A DNA stretch of 64,000 nucleotides from Setoptus koraiensis. Its lineage: Eukaryota > Arthropoda. Numbering within the stretch: position 1 is the stretch's first letter; the number at the start of each line of letters is the position of its first letter. The stretch covers positions 17,546,001 through 17,610,000 of the forward strand of contig CM106585.1 of assembly GCA_048013815.1 (NCBI GenBank), written 5' to 3'. A program made the position numbers and the translations under genes. This document shows, one piece after another, positions 12,831 through 26,182 of the stretch. Under the pieces are notes generated by a model that was not told where the DNA came from, ran no database searches, and saw nothing but the letters and a program-made list of their open reading frames with translations.

Positions 12831-12980
12831 AGTTGGATAAGCGATAGAGCGATAGAGCAGCCAAACAGAACACAAACGAGCCAATAGTAGAGCCATAACA
12901 CAAACGTTTGCTCGCAACACTCAGCGCACTGCTACCCCCATTCAGTATCGCTATCAGAGTTCGTGAGCGCAGTTCGACAG

Positions 12981-12982
<2 letters not shown>

Positions 12983-13032
<50 letters not shown>
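12983..13032. repeat. (CA)n microsatellite
   Basis: About 25 consecutive CA units with no visible interruption, among the longest pure dinucleotide runs in the window. It lies between element copy B and the first runt gene. Confidence 0.95.
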
Positions 13033-13034
<2 letters not shown>

Positions 13035-13470
13035 GCTGTGCTCGTAATGTTTGTGTGAGAGCGAACAGCGAACAAATCGAACGACAGCAGTTCGAAAAGG
13101 GGAATGATTATTACCTGAACAAATACATCAAGAAAGACAACAACTATACTGTGTGTGTGTATACGTTTGGATGTTGCGAATGAGCTAGATGCAAAATTGC
13201 TCGCATCATCATAACCATCAATATCATAACTATCACTATTATTATTATTACTATTATTAATACTATTATTATTATTATTACAACTAGCACTATTATTATC
13301 AGTTCTTGTAAATTTTGGCTGCATGAATTTTAGAATAACCATTTAAAATTGTAAACAAGGAAAGTGTCGCGTAATTATTGATTGAAACAAGCAGGAACTG
13401 CTCATCGCTATCTAACACTATCAAATTTATGCACGAAAAAGCGCACGCACATTCAGATCAACCTATATAA

Positions 13471-14596
<1,126 letters not shown>

Positions 14597-14673
14597 AAAC
14601 TTGTAGAAATGCAACAGTGTAAAGATCATGAGTGGTATATATAAATCTCTTATCTTATCTACAATAATTTAGT

Positions 14674-16938
14674 TTATTCTTTCTTTATCACGAAATCTAG
14701 GGATCTCACTGTTTTCTTCTTCTTCTTGCCACAAGGCGGACCGATCAACTCGACTACGTCATTGAAGTTCAGTACCTCCTTCTTTAGTAGTTCTTCGGCA
14801 AGGAGATTCAGTTTAGTCAGATTTGCACGTAACAAAGCTTCGGTTCTATGAAAAGCTTCCGCAGCTAGTTTTTGAGCTCGTTGATCGATTGTTATAGCTA
14901 GTCTTTTGCTATAGGGTGCACTACCTTTCACACCCATCCAATTAGCTTCTTGGGGTGGAAAAGATAAATGGCCGATCACAGGATCCAAACCATACTGCTT
15001 AATCTGCGCCATAGCCATATTGGTCACCGCCTGAAGATCATTAGATGCACCTGTTGAGAGATGATTGAAAACAATTAATTCCGCTGCTCTTCCTCCCAAG
15101 GCCATACACATTCTGTCGAATATTTCATCTCTAGACAACAATTTTTGTTCAGATGGCAGTGTCATTGCGAAGCCTAAAACATTCGTTGTCCTAGGTATTA
15201 TCGATACTTTCAATAAGACATCTGTGTGCTCCAAGAGCCATCCAACGAGTGCATGACCACATTCATGGAACGCTATCATTCTTTTTTCACTCTCTGTTAT
15301 TGCATTTGTGCGCTTCTCGGTGCCTCCGACTACTCTTTCAATTGCATACTCAAAATCATCTTTCATCACTACTTTTCGATCTTTTCTGGCGGCATTCAAT
15401 GCTGCCTCGTTACAAACGTTGGCTAGGTCAGCCCCACTCATTCTAGGCGTCAATTGGGCTATTCGTAAGGCATATTCAGAAGCTTGATCTTTCAATTTTA
15501 TCTTCGAGGCATGTTGAATGAAAATCTCCTTGCGTTCTTGCAGATTTGGATAATCAAGATATATATGACGATCGAAGCGGCCAGGCCTCAACAAAGCGCT
15601 GTCTAAGACATCAGCACGATTAGTGGATGCCAATAATATGACTCCCTGTCTAGTTGACATACCGTCCATTTCAACCAGCAGTTGATTCAGAGTCTGCTCC
15701 CCTTCACTATTTTGAGCGCCAGAAATTCCATCACTGCGCTTACGTCCCAAAGCGTCTATTTCGTCGATATATACTATACATGGTGATACTTTGCGGGCTC
15801 GACGAAACAGATCGCGAACTCTGGCAGCACCCACCCCACCAATCATTTCAACGAAATCTGAACCAGCGAGGGCGTAGAATGGTACATTTGCCTCAGTCGC
15901 AACAGCTTTGGCTAGAAGAGTTTTACCACAACCAGGCGGGCCTAGAAGGAGCACACCTTTTGGTAGCTTAGCACCTAATTTATGGAATCTACCAGGATTC
16001 TTTAGATAGTCGACGAATTCCATTATTTCCACTTTGGCCTCGTGCAGACCGGCAACATCTTTGAATGTAACTGCATCACTCTCTTTTTTTGCGAGTGGAT
16101 CCACCAATGTAAATTTCGCCTTAGTGAACTGACTCATAAAGCCTTGAGGACCACCTTTCATATCCATCTTGAAATCTACTTTGAATCTGGATCTAAAAAG
16201 CGCAGCTGCCGCCAAAACTAAGACTCCTATGAAAAGCAATTCTGCGAATCTCGCATAACTTCTGCTGTAGAGAATTGGCACGCCGTTTTCTTCGCTTATT
16301 CCGATGCTTTGTTCGAACTCGCGCAGTTGTGTCTCAAATTTATCTAGATCAACCACTTGCATTTGAAAAGATCTGAACGGCCAAACCTGATTGTCGATAA
16401 CCGCTCCAGGGTGCAAATTTACTTCCACAAGGTTTTCTTCGCCTCCGCTGGGATAAACAATAATACTTTCAACTTCGCCTTTAGCTAACATTCGATGACA
16501 GAGATCAATCATACTGGCAGGTACACGTGGGTTAGTTCTTGAACCTTCAGTCTGCTGAGTACTGTTGAAGATTGCATCTTGTTGAGTCTGTGCGGATAGA
16601 GACCTACTCTGGTAAATATAGAAAGCTATAACAACACCTGTCCACCAGAATGATGATATGATTAACATCTTTTTGAATTTGTCTTGAGCATCGTCGTTCT
16701 TGTTGCTTTCTTTTTCTTTGTCATTCTCCTTTGGATTTTTGTTGGAAGGGTTATCAAGGTTGCCAGATTTATTTTTTCGAAAACTCGTTATTGCTAATCC
16801 TTTATATTGAACCGAAGATGCTAGAGCTGTTTTGATATTAGATGGGTAATTCAGTAATAAAATTCGATTTGAGATGGCATGTCCACATCTGGCAAGCTGG
16901 CCAATATGCTGCAATCTATTCAAGCCTAAACGAAACAT
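14674..16938 (-). CDS. spg7: Paraplegin, mitochondrial m-AAA protease subunit
   Basis: A single-exon 754-residue ATP-dependent zinc metalloprotease of the inner mitochondrial membrane. It forms hetero- or homohexamers with AFG3L2 and acts in protein quality control and processing. The ATG at 16938 gives a basic, Arg-bearing N-terminus typical of a mitochondrial presequence. Membrane segments lie at about 91-109 and 233-248, flanking the FtsH-extracellular-like domain. The AAA domain has Walker A GPPGCGKT (333-340), Walker B with [11 protein letters not shown] (388-398), sensor ASTN and arginine fingers RPGRFDR. The M41 zinc motif is HECGH (558-562). The C-terminus ends in a Lys-rich tail. The overall match is to paraplegin more than AFG3L2 or YME1L ([24 protein letters not shown]). 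The stop TAA overlaps a poly(A) signal (GAATAAAC). Absence of introns is notable but intronless genes are common here. Confidence 0.94.
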   Translation of the reverse strand: MFRLGLNRLQHIGQLARCGHAISNRILLLNYPSNIKTALASSVQYKGLAITSFRKNKSGNLDNPSNKNPKENDKEKESNKNDDAQDKFKKMLIISSFWWTGVVIAFYIYQSRSLSAQTQQDAIFNSTQQTEGSRTNPRVPASMIDLCHRMLAKGEVESIIVYPSGGEENLVEVNLHPGAVIDNQVWPFRSFQMQVVDLDKFETQLREFEQSIGISEENGVPILYSRSYARFAELLFIGVLVLAAAALFRSRFKVDFKMDMKGGPQGFMSQFTKAKFTLVDPLAKKESDAVTFKDVAGLHEAKVEIMEFVDYLKNPGRFHKLGAKLPKGVLLLGPPGCGKTLLAKAVATEANVPFYALAGSDFVEMIGGVGAARVRDLFRRARKVSPCIVYIDEIDALGRKRSDGISGAQNSEGEQTLNQLLVEMDGMSTRQGVILLASTNRADVLDSALLRPGRFDRHIYLDYPNLQERKEIFIQHASKIKLKDQASEYALRIAQLTPRMSGADLANVCNEAALNAARKDRKVVMKDDFEYAIERVVGGTEKRTNAITESEKRMIAFHECGHALVGWLLEHTDVLLKVSIIPRTTNVLGFAMTLPSEQKLLSRDEIFDRMCMALGGRAAELIVFNHLSTGASNDLQAVTNMAMAQIKQYGLDPVIGHLSFPPQEANWMGVKGSAPYSKRLAITIDQRAQKLAAEAFHRTEALLRANLTKLNLLAEELLKKEVLNFNDVVELIGPPCGKKKKKTVRSLDFVIKKE

Positions 16939-17944
16939 CCTTGGATATGTGTAGCCTAGGAGTCAGTAGCAAGACTTGGTGGCTATGAGCAACTAAAGTT
17001 GGGTAGAATGTGAGGTAATAATGAATATCGATTTCATTTTTCAATAAATGTAAACATGATTAGGATATAAACAAAAATACATATGATCTATCGGTCGTGT
17101 AGAGTGCGCGTGCGCTCGGACAGCGGGTTTATTCAAACTGGAAAAGAGATAAACTGATGCACCTGAGACGCTAGATAACTGTAACTTTCCATCTAGGTGA
17201 GAAAGTTGTTTCATATCCTTTGTTTCACAAGCATAGTTTTGCCTGCTCACAGTGGGTCAAACATTAAGACATCGCATGGTGGGTAAATCCGAAGGCCGGC
17301 CGGATCAGTTGGACTCAGTTTCGATGCATCTAAAAATGTGGATGCATAAGTTTTGCATTTCTGTTATCAGTCAATCATAGATGTCAAATAGAAAAGAAAA
17401 CAACAAAGGGCCCTTAATCGTTAGTAGCAAGCGATGCTGGCCAAACATTGACATGATTTCTAATGCAGTTGTCGAGCCAGCCTATATTGAAGTCGAGTAG
17501 ACGCTGCTGTAATTCGATTACTTGTTCGCTTCTTCACGACTATGTTAAATAAAAGACATAGAATCCTTACTCCTACACTTTACGAAAAATATTCGGGATA
17601 GAAAAGTTCAATCGCTAAAGCAACCTTTCACCGTTGTTAGTGCACGTTGCATTTGAATTTGCATTTTAATTTACAATCAAACTGGATCGCTCTCCAAGAA
17701 TACGTATGGCTGCGTCATAGGTGTTCATAAATGACGTCACGGATGTCTCAATTAAAAACTCAATATTGAGCTCACACTGACATGATGAAATGTACCCAAG
17801 GAGATGAGGACACCTAGAGGGCGGTAGAACAACAGCGATAGTAGACATCAATTATGTAGTTGCCTGTGTTATAGTATATGAAGGCCGATTGTTTGCCTAC
17901 TGATGCTCTAGTTTATTCTCTCTCGAGTTGATAACAGAATGGCA
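16939..17944. other. Upstream region of paraplegin; no gene
   Basis: No coding sequence recognised. Contains the dispersed repeat at 17028-17131. The promoters of paraplegin (-) and possibly the second runt gene (+) should lie in or beside this interval. Confidence 0.6.
17028..17131 (+). repeat. Dispersed repeat copy (partner at 27841-27943)
   Basis: About 104 bp nearly identical, in inverted orientation, to 27841-27943. The shared core includes ATATAAACAAAAATACATAT, GATCTAT and GTCGTGTAGAGTGCGCGTGC. No ORF. Confidence 0.9.
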
Positions 17945-18510
17945 AATGCGCATCAATGTGCGTTGCATAATGCGAACTGAGGTCTTCGAACTAGAGGACA
18001 CCACAACCGAAACGCGCCGATGCGGTTTGTAATGGCTGGCTACGGCATAATGCATGTATTGTGCTTGATGGTAGCAAATAGAATTGCTGTTTGGGTTCAC
18101 TTTATACAATGGGTCGCGGCTCGGTTGGCCATTATTAGTTCGGCAGTGATTTCGCAGGATTGGACGCACAGAGAACAGCAACTCAAATATATTGAGAATG
18201 ATGGAGGGGAAAAACAGAGACTGGCCATCGGATGTGCGTGTGTGAGTTGCACCACAATCAACGCGCCCCCCTTGCCACCATTGCCACCTTCTTCTTTGTG
18301 TGGGCAACCTCAAGTAGTGGGCACACACAAACCCCGCATACTGGCACTGCCAGAAGCGGTGGTAAAACTTGTGGTAGTGATGGTGGTATTGGTAGTGGTT
18401 GCAGCAGCGGTGCAACTTCTTTCTTTCTTTCTGTCTCTCTCTCTCTCATTCTGCACAATCCAGTATCCAGCGGAATTATATTGTTACAAACTCACTTACG
18501 GATAGAAACA
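17945..18510 (+). repeat. Duplicated element, copy C, upstream of the second runt gene
   Basis: Direct copy of 12168-12830, lacking several simple-repeat insertions. It ends ~145 bp before the second runt ATG. The open frames that cross it on both strands also occur in copy B and reflect shared ancestry, not a gene. Confidence 0.85.
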
Positions 18511-18650
18511 CACTGCACGGCTACTCACTATCGCAACACCAGCAAACAGAATGTAGTGTATTATTATAATCACTATTATTTATAAATTAATCGCTCCCAA
18601 CGCCATTATCCATTTCACTACTGGGCGCACACAATATAACTGCTGGCTGA

Positions 18651-19361
<711 letters not shown>

Positions 19362-19665
19362 CAGCTCACACTTTGGTAATTTGGCACCTAATTTAGATAT
19401 GAAAAAAATATATATATATAATAATAATAATATACAATTCATATACCAGATAAATGCTAAGCAACACTGCCGCTAACACTTACTCTTGCTTGTTGTTGTT
19501 ATGGTTAATCCTTGGTTTCACCACTTCACCCAAGTTTCCATCGAGTGGCTGTACCCACCTAACGAATTTCTAACAGACGTGGTACATGTGGTTGACATCC
19601 ATTTCTAATGATTGTAAGCTGGATAGATTAGTTCGCTCCTGGAAAATACTATTGAGCACTGCAAA

Positions 19666-21065
19666 TCACATATGTGGTTTCACACCAATATCTAAATATT
19701 CTTGAACTAGTTCGGATACTTTAACGGGAACAAGGCTAAAAAAATTGAAGGTAGAGGACGAAAAAAGAACCAGTTGAAATGTCGTTTGTAAAGTTATATA
19801 GATGGCAAGAAGCCACCTCAGCTTAGTTTTTAGGCTACTTCGCTCACCTTGATAGTCTATGTAGATATAGTGTCGTTTTGGGTATAAACACCATCCTCTT
19901 TCCTTCCAAAACTGAATCGACAATGACTTGAGCTGTTTTCTCTGGTTTGAGCACCGGCACTAGCCAGCTCAATCTAACGATTATAAGGGTTTTTTTAAAC
20001 ATTGAATGATTAATTGTGTCAGTATAATTATGTAGATTGCCGATTAGAAAGCCGAACATACCTTGAGGTGAAATTATGGAACATTCCTGTGTCCATACTT
20101 CCGGGACATATTGTTGTGAGATGGATGTTTTTATTTCTGCCTCCACCGAAGTGTAACTCTTTATCCAATGCATCCATGAGTCCGACAACGGCGAATTTTG
20201 AAGCACTTGTTCATCAGTGGTAGAAAATTATGAATAGATTCTATCATGAATTAATGCACTCTATTAAAGAATCATTTTTGAGAGAACAAAAGATATGATA
20301 ACCTACCAATAATCAGTCAGATATTTGTTTCCGATGATACCAGCGATAGATGCTATAGCAACTATATGACCCCTGCCTTTTTTCATCATCTGAGGTAGGA
20401 ATTTTTGTATTGTCCAAATATGAGCCATTGTATTGACCTGGAAAGTTCTCTCGACCAGTTCGGGTGATAGTTCCAAGATTGGCAAACATTGGACAACTCC
20501 TGCATTGTTCACTAGAATATCTATATCATCATTCTGAAATTCCGATTCGATAAACATAGTGTATTTAGGAATATATTGATAGGTCGACATATTTGAAACA
20601 CAATTCTACAAGTCTATGAGCTTACCAGGTCTCTTTCGATCATGTTCGCTAGTTCATCCACATTCTTTTCTCGTCGCACATCAACTACATAGCTCAGAAC
20701 TTTGATATTATTATTCTCTTGTTGCATAATTTCCTCTTTGACAAGTGCATTATTTTTCTTGTAGTACAGATGAATCAGAACTATATTGGTTAGAAGAAAT
20801 AGTGGGTCGATTAACTTAGAAAGCATTCAACAAGTCTTCTTACCTCATTTATATCCACCAATATCAAATTGGCACCTTTAGATGCGAATTTCAATGCCAT
20901 TTCTCTACCTAATCCATGACCGGCTCCTGTAATTAGAACATTGCGACCAGTAATATCCTCCTTCGGATTGGGTGTTAATAAACTTTTCAATGCTTTAAAA
21001 TAAGCAATCAAAATGTTTATTGTTAATACAATGAACAATCTGATTGATTCCATCGTCTTTGCCAT
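19666..21065 (-). CDS. Short-chain dehydrogenase/reductase, SDR16C / 17-beta-HSD11/13 type
   Basis: A six-exon gene of 306 codons. Exons on the - strand are 21065-20844, 20757-20626, 20533-20307, 20205-20062, 19973-19848 and 19735-19666, all with GT-AG borders and matching phases. The N-terminus (about residues 8-30) is hydrophobic and fits an ER or lipid-droplet anchor. The NAD(P)-binding motif is TGAGHGLG, followed by an Asp-containing VDIN, a D-V pair at VVDVR, and NNAG. The catalytic Ser is in AIAS(I)AG and the catalytic pair is YCASK. The Tyr-x-x-x-Lys motif straddles intron 3 (TATTG|TGCTTCAAA). The segment after it (HLTTICPGSMDTGMF) is typical of SDR16C enzymes, which oxidise retinol or steroid alcohols. 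The exact substrate cannot be told from sequence. Confidence 0.9.
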
Positions 21066-21162
21066 GATGTGATTGGGTAATGATTTTTATTTAAATCTGG
21101 CAATTATTATCTTCATGAAGTGATTTTCCTTTCCTATCAACCGTTACTATCAACCGTTATTC

Positions 21163-21387
21163 TCATCGCCGAAAGTAGGCCATCACCTGCACTCGGGATG
21201 CACCATCCACAAGGTGGAGATGCTGAATTCGATGGACTTTCTTCGCATTCATACTGATGGACATCGCACTAGCAACAGTATCCATAACAAGTTTAAGTAC
21301 ACCTGTTTCAGTATAGAAAGGCATCAAAGTTGTTATCAATGGACACAAGTGCACATACTCGTAGACTGCATCATTGAGTTCTCGAAG
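21163..21387 (-). other. Possible exon of an unrecognised gene (- strand)
   Basis: Following a CTCTAG acceptor-like site at about 21388, an open frame runs to a TGA at 21163. It has a protein-like composition (start ELLRELNDAVYEYVHLCPLI). No family recognised. It does not join in phase with the other candidate exon at 21803-22030, so a full model could not be built. It may be decayed or chance; the opposite strand is also open here. Confidence 0.25.
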
Positions 21388-21802
21388 AAGCTCCTAGAGA
21401 GTCTGGATCCGAACAATATTTATATGTTTGCGCTCAAATAAAACAATTTATCCAGCAGAAAAGGCACCCTCGCTTTGTTTGATCATCTCAGCCGAACAAT
21501 CTTTCCGCACTTTATTCTGCATTAGAGTAAATGATTGGATACCAACTTCCAATGCGCAACATTACAGGAACATTATGGATTTAGTTCAACTGATGGGCTG
21601 TTTAGATTCGCAGAGATGCAATATGAGGTAACATAATAGAAGCAATTGTATAGGAACCATCAAGAGGAGAATGCCTTATGCAATTGTAGTTTATTTAGAG
21701 AAATTCAATATTATTGAGCTTATTCGCAGTTCCAAAATAAGTTCTCACATCAATTTGAACCACTTGTGCTGTCGAGCTAGGTAGAAATACCTAGGTATAC
21801 CT

Positions 21803-22030
21803 GTTGCACGTAACCAATCTGAGCATTTCATTGAATAAACTCACAATAAAGATGTTTGAACGATTGTTGGAAACGAACGTGTCTAGTTTCTTTACTCGCC
21901 TAAATGAATGTCCTGCACTAGTTCTGATATAGTCAATAGTTTCAGAATATGTGCTCATTGGAGTTTTTCGCTGTGCTGTCTGATTAATCTGCTGAGTAAG
22001 AATTCGTTTTCGTCTTTGTATCAAATTTGT
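21803..22030 (-). other. Possible exon of an unrecognised gene (- strand)
   Basis: A frame of ~75 codons between an AG at about 22031 (AAATCAG|ACAAATTTG) and a donor-like CAACAG|GTATAC at about 21803. It includes YSETIDYIRTSAGHSFRR and FIVSLFNEMLRL. No domain recognised and no ATG at its start. Kept only as a candidate. Confidence 0.25.
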
Positions 22031-22099
22031 CTGATTTGCTTGACAAAGTGGCTCTACAAACCTACAATTGATTGCTCACTTCAGATTCAATTTCGATTC

Positions 22100-23110
22100 G
22101 TTTCACCCTGACACCATCATTGACCAATGCTCCGGTCAGTTCATGGGTTGTCTCAGCAGCGGTCAAATATATAGTGACTATTGTGATTTAAACTCCGTCT
22201 TATTGTATTACTTTTTGTATTTGCGCTTCCTTTCTCGCACATATGGTTGTCTATTCTCTCTTTCTCGTCACAGCTATTCGTACCAGAGAAAACGGCATCA
22301 TTTGATGGTCTATTTTATGTTTCCAGTGAGCCAAAGAAGTTTTGGCAAAAGAGGCTTTAGAGAATTCTCACTTCGAGATAGCTGTATGGGTTGCCAAGGA
22401 CGGGTTAGCACATAGGCTAGACGTCAAGTCTAGTATGACAAGGGGCCTGCTCTGCTTCGTTCGGGAGAGAAAGCTGCGAGGAAACTTGGGAACAAGGTGA
22501 GAGATTCATCGTTGTTGTGAGACATTCACGCCTAACCGACATACACAATCGTGAAGAAAAGAAGATTGGATTGGTATTTACTTTGTTTTAGCGCGCAAAT
22601 AATGATGGCTGGTGGAAATGGCGACTCAGCAGCAACACCAGGTCTTAGGCTACTGAATTCAACGAAATCAAGTAGTCTCAGAAAGTGACTAAATTGTGTC
22701 ATTTGAGCAATTATTTTACGCACGCCACAAATAACCTATTGCAAATGGCTATTGGTCGGCTATTGATCGCAGTTTAACACTGACTGTAAATATTACTCAA
22801 ACATTCAATTCGAGGATCGAGAAATCCGGGAAGTGTGTAAGGAAATCCTCTTCGACGTGGACAGGAGATAAAACAGGACGGCAACGGAGTGTGCTTTTTG
22901 TCATTGACAAAATTATCGCCAGAGAAAATAGCTCAAGTCATAGTCGAGTAAGTTTTGGGAGGAAAGAGGATGGCGTTTAAACCCAAAATGACACTATTTT
23001 TACATAGAAATTCAACGTAAGCAGAATAATATAGTAATATTAAAACTCTCATATATTTATGATACTGATGATTTGAACAATCTACCGCCTCTGTTTTGGT
23101 AAATCAGTGA
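22100..23110. other. Intergenic; nothing recognised
   Basis: An open frame on the + strand (22068-22415) has no recognisable domain or splice support. Otherwise AT-rich non-coding sequence. Confidence 0.5.
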
Positions 23111-23113
23111 TCT

Positions 23114-23375
23114 CCTCCCATGTAGAGTGTCGTTATGCCACTTTAGACATTGGAAAAAACTAATGCCCATCCCCAAATCTAACTTGCATTATTTGTGCGC
23201 ATCTTGTACTTCGGATGTGCATGAGAAAACGCTCGAATTTTCACAACATCTCTCTGAGTTAAATTTGACGTGCGCGAATAAAGCGCAAATTCAATTTGGG
23301 GGTAGGCATTAGTTTTTTCCAATGTCTAAATTCTTGATCACACGGTGTGCCCCACATAACGACACTTTGCATGGG
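23114..23375. mobile_element. Foldback / MITE-like element
   Basis: Long imperfect inverted repeats: the left arm (about 23118-23200) and the reverse complement of the right arm (about 23274-23372) share GTGTCGTTATG, TTTAGACATTGG, AAAAAACTAATGCC and CCCCAAAT. There is no ORF between them, as expected for a non-autonomous DNA element. Related pieces lie at 26022-26130 and 62033-62086. Target-site duplications were not identified. Confidence 0.75.
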
Positions 23376-23464
23376 AAATGAGCTCATACTGATTAACAAA
23401 AACAGAAGCGCCTGACTATTCAAATTATCATCATCATCAACACATAAACTATATTAACAATATC

Positions 23465-23674
23465 ATGGATTCGCAGCTCACAAGAGAAGGACGTATAATT
23501 TTGTTAAATGATCACGCTTGGACATTCGACATATTGAATTTGTCACATGAAGATGTCTCAGTGCCCGTACACGATCTGCCCGATCCAGAGCCAGAGAATG
23601 GTGCCAGCCAGGAGACATTAAAACAGCAAGAACAAAAATGGACTGATCTGGGACTAAGCAGGGATCAACCATAA
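23465..23674 (+). CDS. Small ORF of unknown function (69 codons)
   Basis: An ATG frame (MDSQLTREGR...) with an acidic, Pro/Glu-rich centre (VHDLPDPEPENG). It is not recognised. Upstream sequence (23345-23455) resembles the sequence upstream of the Ptp61F-like gene (26022-26130), so it may be transcribed from a related leader or be the remains of a duplication. It could equally be a chance frame. Confidence 0.25.
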   Translation: MDSQLTREGRIILLNDHAWTFDILNLSHEDVSVPVHDLPDPEPENGASQETLKQQEQKWTDLGLSRDQP

Positions 23675-23767
23675 CAAGAACAAGCGGCGCTACTACTACA
23701 ACAACTATTGAAGCTCGTTAAGGAGGTGCTACTTCGAAAAGCATTAATTTATTTTTTCAATGGACAT

Positions 23768-25491
23768 CTAATCAAAAAATTTCGGCCACGGTGCTGGTTC
23801 TGGACGTCTTGGTGGTTTCACCATCAAGCCCAGCATACGTCCCTCCTTTGACCTTTTAAATATATGCTCCCATAGCGGAACCCTGCGTAGATCACTGTGG
23901 AAACCTTGATGTCTATTCTCATAGTAATGTTTCAGCAGTTTTCTATCCTCCAATCTCTTCGCTTCATCTCTCGTATCAATTGACAAGTATGGTCTGAGGT
24001 TTACTCCGGAAATACCTAAAGGCTTATTTATGATAAACTGAGATTATAAAATATATTAGACTACGTTATTGAATATGTTAATAATGTATTGAATGGTAGT
24101 TCCAAATTCTGGGAACTACAGTCGATACTAACCCTGATTAAATACTTCAAGACATCCTCGTTGATATCAATGAATTGACCGTCCGTACGTGACTTGTATA
24201 GAGGCATCGAGCCTGATGACCAACAAATGTTATTAATTGTACGTTTTTTCCCAAAATCACGGTGAAATGTGTGGGTATTCATTTGATAAACATGAAAGGC
24301 CCAGGTTGATCCATTCGTTGTGACAACCTGACATGTTAAAGGGTATGTCAACTCTTGGTAAGGCGTGAAACCGTGATATGCTGCAATCGAATTCAACCAT
24401 CCAAATGCCGTCATTATTGCCTGACTATCAACATGATTGTTAATTTCACTTTCCGAGCTCACGTAATCTTTCAAGGGAGGGGAATTGAGAAAGTCCATAC
24501 TCAAAAATGTGGTATGAGGACTGTCATGTTTGGGTTCATTCTCAAACCAAAAACCAGGCATGGCAGCTGGGTGTCTCCATCTATATTGAACCGCATATGA
24601 CTTTAGACTTGTGTCTTGTTTTGGTATTGCGTCAGGATCATTCGCTAAAGGATCGTCATGTGGTGCGATTGGTTCTAACATCGTGTCATATCTTATGTTC
24701 ATAGAGTTTTGGTATTTCATTTGAATCATTGTGTTGATATGACCTTCTTCATCTTTACTTCTTTCATAATAAAGTTTTCGTCTTGGCTCAGAAAATCCTG
24801 AGTGCCACCACCATGATTTAATAGTAGGATCGAGATCTAAATTGGCTGTGCTTATGAATTGATTATCAATGACAAGGATTCTCCTCAACGAACTAATTAT
24901 TCCTTGTATCAACTTAGATGACTTATAAGTACTCATCATATCGGCTCCTGTCTCTCTCAGATGTATAGGTATATAAAAACTTGGTGATCTGTAAGCGCCG
25001 AATTGGTTGATATCGATATTATCAAGAACAACTTTTTTTGCCATACTAAGCAGATTTGGATCGATGTTGACCTCCTTATACTTTTGTGGCAGTCCGTAGC
25101 AAATATTAGTATTGGTCAAGTACTGAGCCGTAGGTAAAGGACTGTAGCCAATTAATCTATTAGTCGTTTCGGCACAATAATGACGACAATGCCTAGCTAT
25201 CTCTAGCAGCTTCTGATCAGCAGTAGGTATTTGTTTGAGGCTCTCATACCAATCGAGCCGAACTTGTCTCTTTAAACCATTGCGTGAGCCGTCATTCAAT
25301 GGTGGATACTCGGCTTCTTCTGCCCACTCTTCCACTTCTTTAGGTGGATAAATTGTCAAGGTCGGTTTGCCGATAACTTTCCACCACGGCTTAATTCGTC
25401 GCGGCGGTGCATTTTGACGAAGCCCTTCCGGCATGTAGCCTCTGTAGACATTGGTTGCTAGTTTACTGGCCTTCTTTGCCTTACTTGCCAT
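23768..25491 (-). CDS. mRpS30: Mitochondrial ribosomal protein mL65 (MRPS30/PDCD9)
   Basis: Encodes a 542-residue component of the large mitoribosomal subunit. Exons are 25491-24133 and 24037-23768. Exon 1 starts at ATG (MASKAKKASK). Reading through the GTTAGT donor would give a false end at 24061. Splicing in phase 0 joins EDVLKYLIR to FIINKPLGIS, matching the human DDVLLQIVHFLLNRP segment. Family landmarks are a YPPL...QVRLDWYESL N-terminal region, FGWLNSIAAYHGFTPYQELT, VVTTNGSTWAFHVYQMNT and NNICWSSGSMPLY. The C-terminal ~70 residues beyond the human end are charged, as in longer arthropod versions. The gene is head to head with the phosphatase gene at 26183, ~690 bp away, so the two may share a promoter region. 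Confidence 0.9.
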
Positions 25492-26182
25492 CTTTAGATG
25501 TTAGATGAATAATTGACAACAATTTAACGGAGATCACCCAAGTGCGATTGCAGTCAACATGTGATGCACGGTCACGTTTTCCATGTGTTTTCACTTGTTT
25601 TTTCGATTCACCACAATTGAATCTAGTTTATATGGATAGCGGGAGAATTTGAAAAACTCACTTTTGATCGAGTGAACAGCAATATGTACTGTAGATTAAC
25701 TGTTACTTGCTCGGACTGCATTCAAAATCCAAGCGCGCCGCCCTGGCGGAATAAAATTGAACTTTGCAAAAGGAGATTAGGAAAAGCGCACACGGTACAT
25801 GTAGCGTACAGAGATGAATTACTTTGCTCCCTCTATAGTTGAAAAAAAGAAACATATACGGGCTGAGCTGATTGGTGTGCCGATCATTGAAACTAGCGCG
25901 AAGTTGGTGCAGATTTCGAACAAAAGTGAACCTTTTTTATTACTTCTCCATTATGTACGTGTGTGAATGCGTGCGTGTGCGTGCATGACTATGCATGATA
26001 AGAGTTGAATGCTATGTACCATACAATGGAGCATAACGACACTCTGCATGGGAAAAGAAAAGGCTCTTACTGATTTACGAAAGCAGAAGTGGTCGATTAT
26101 TCAAATTATCAATATCATCAATATCTAAGAATTTTATTATTATTATCATAATCAATTTTCCCTGCTATTATTGTATTACTTG
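25492..26182. promoter_or_regulatory. Divergent promoter interval between mRpS30 and the phosphatase gene
   Basis: About 690 bp separate the two start codons. No clear TATA box was assigned. Its right part (26022-26130) is a partial copy of sequence at 23345-23455, including CATAACGACACTCTGCATGG and ATTCAAATTATCA. Confidence 0.45.
26022..26130 (+). repeat. Repeat piece shared with 23345-23455
   Basis: Direct, ~75% identical copy by eye. It begins inside the terminal arm of the MITE-like element and continues past it through GCAGAAG and ATTCAAATTATCA. Confidence 0.7.

Noticed and set aside
12932..13342. 136-codon frame on the minus strand
   Set aside because: It runs through the (CA)25 array and TTA/ATT runs, giving Val-Cys and Asn/Ser repeats only.
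17897..18415. 172-codon open frame on the minus strand
   Set aside because: It lies in the duplicated non-coding element (copy C). Copy B has similar but differently broken frames, and no protein family is recognisable.
24061..24132. C-terminal extension of mRpS30 through the first donor
   Set aside because: The downstream exon restores the conserved FIINKP segment in phase, while the read-through residues do not match the family.
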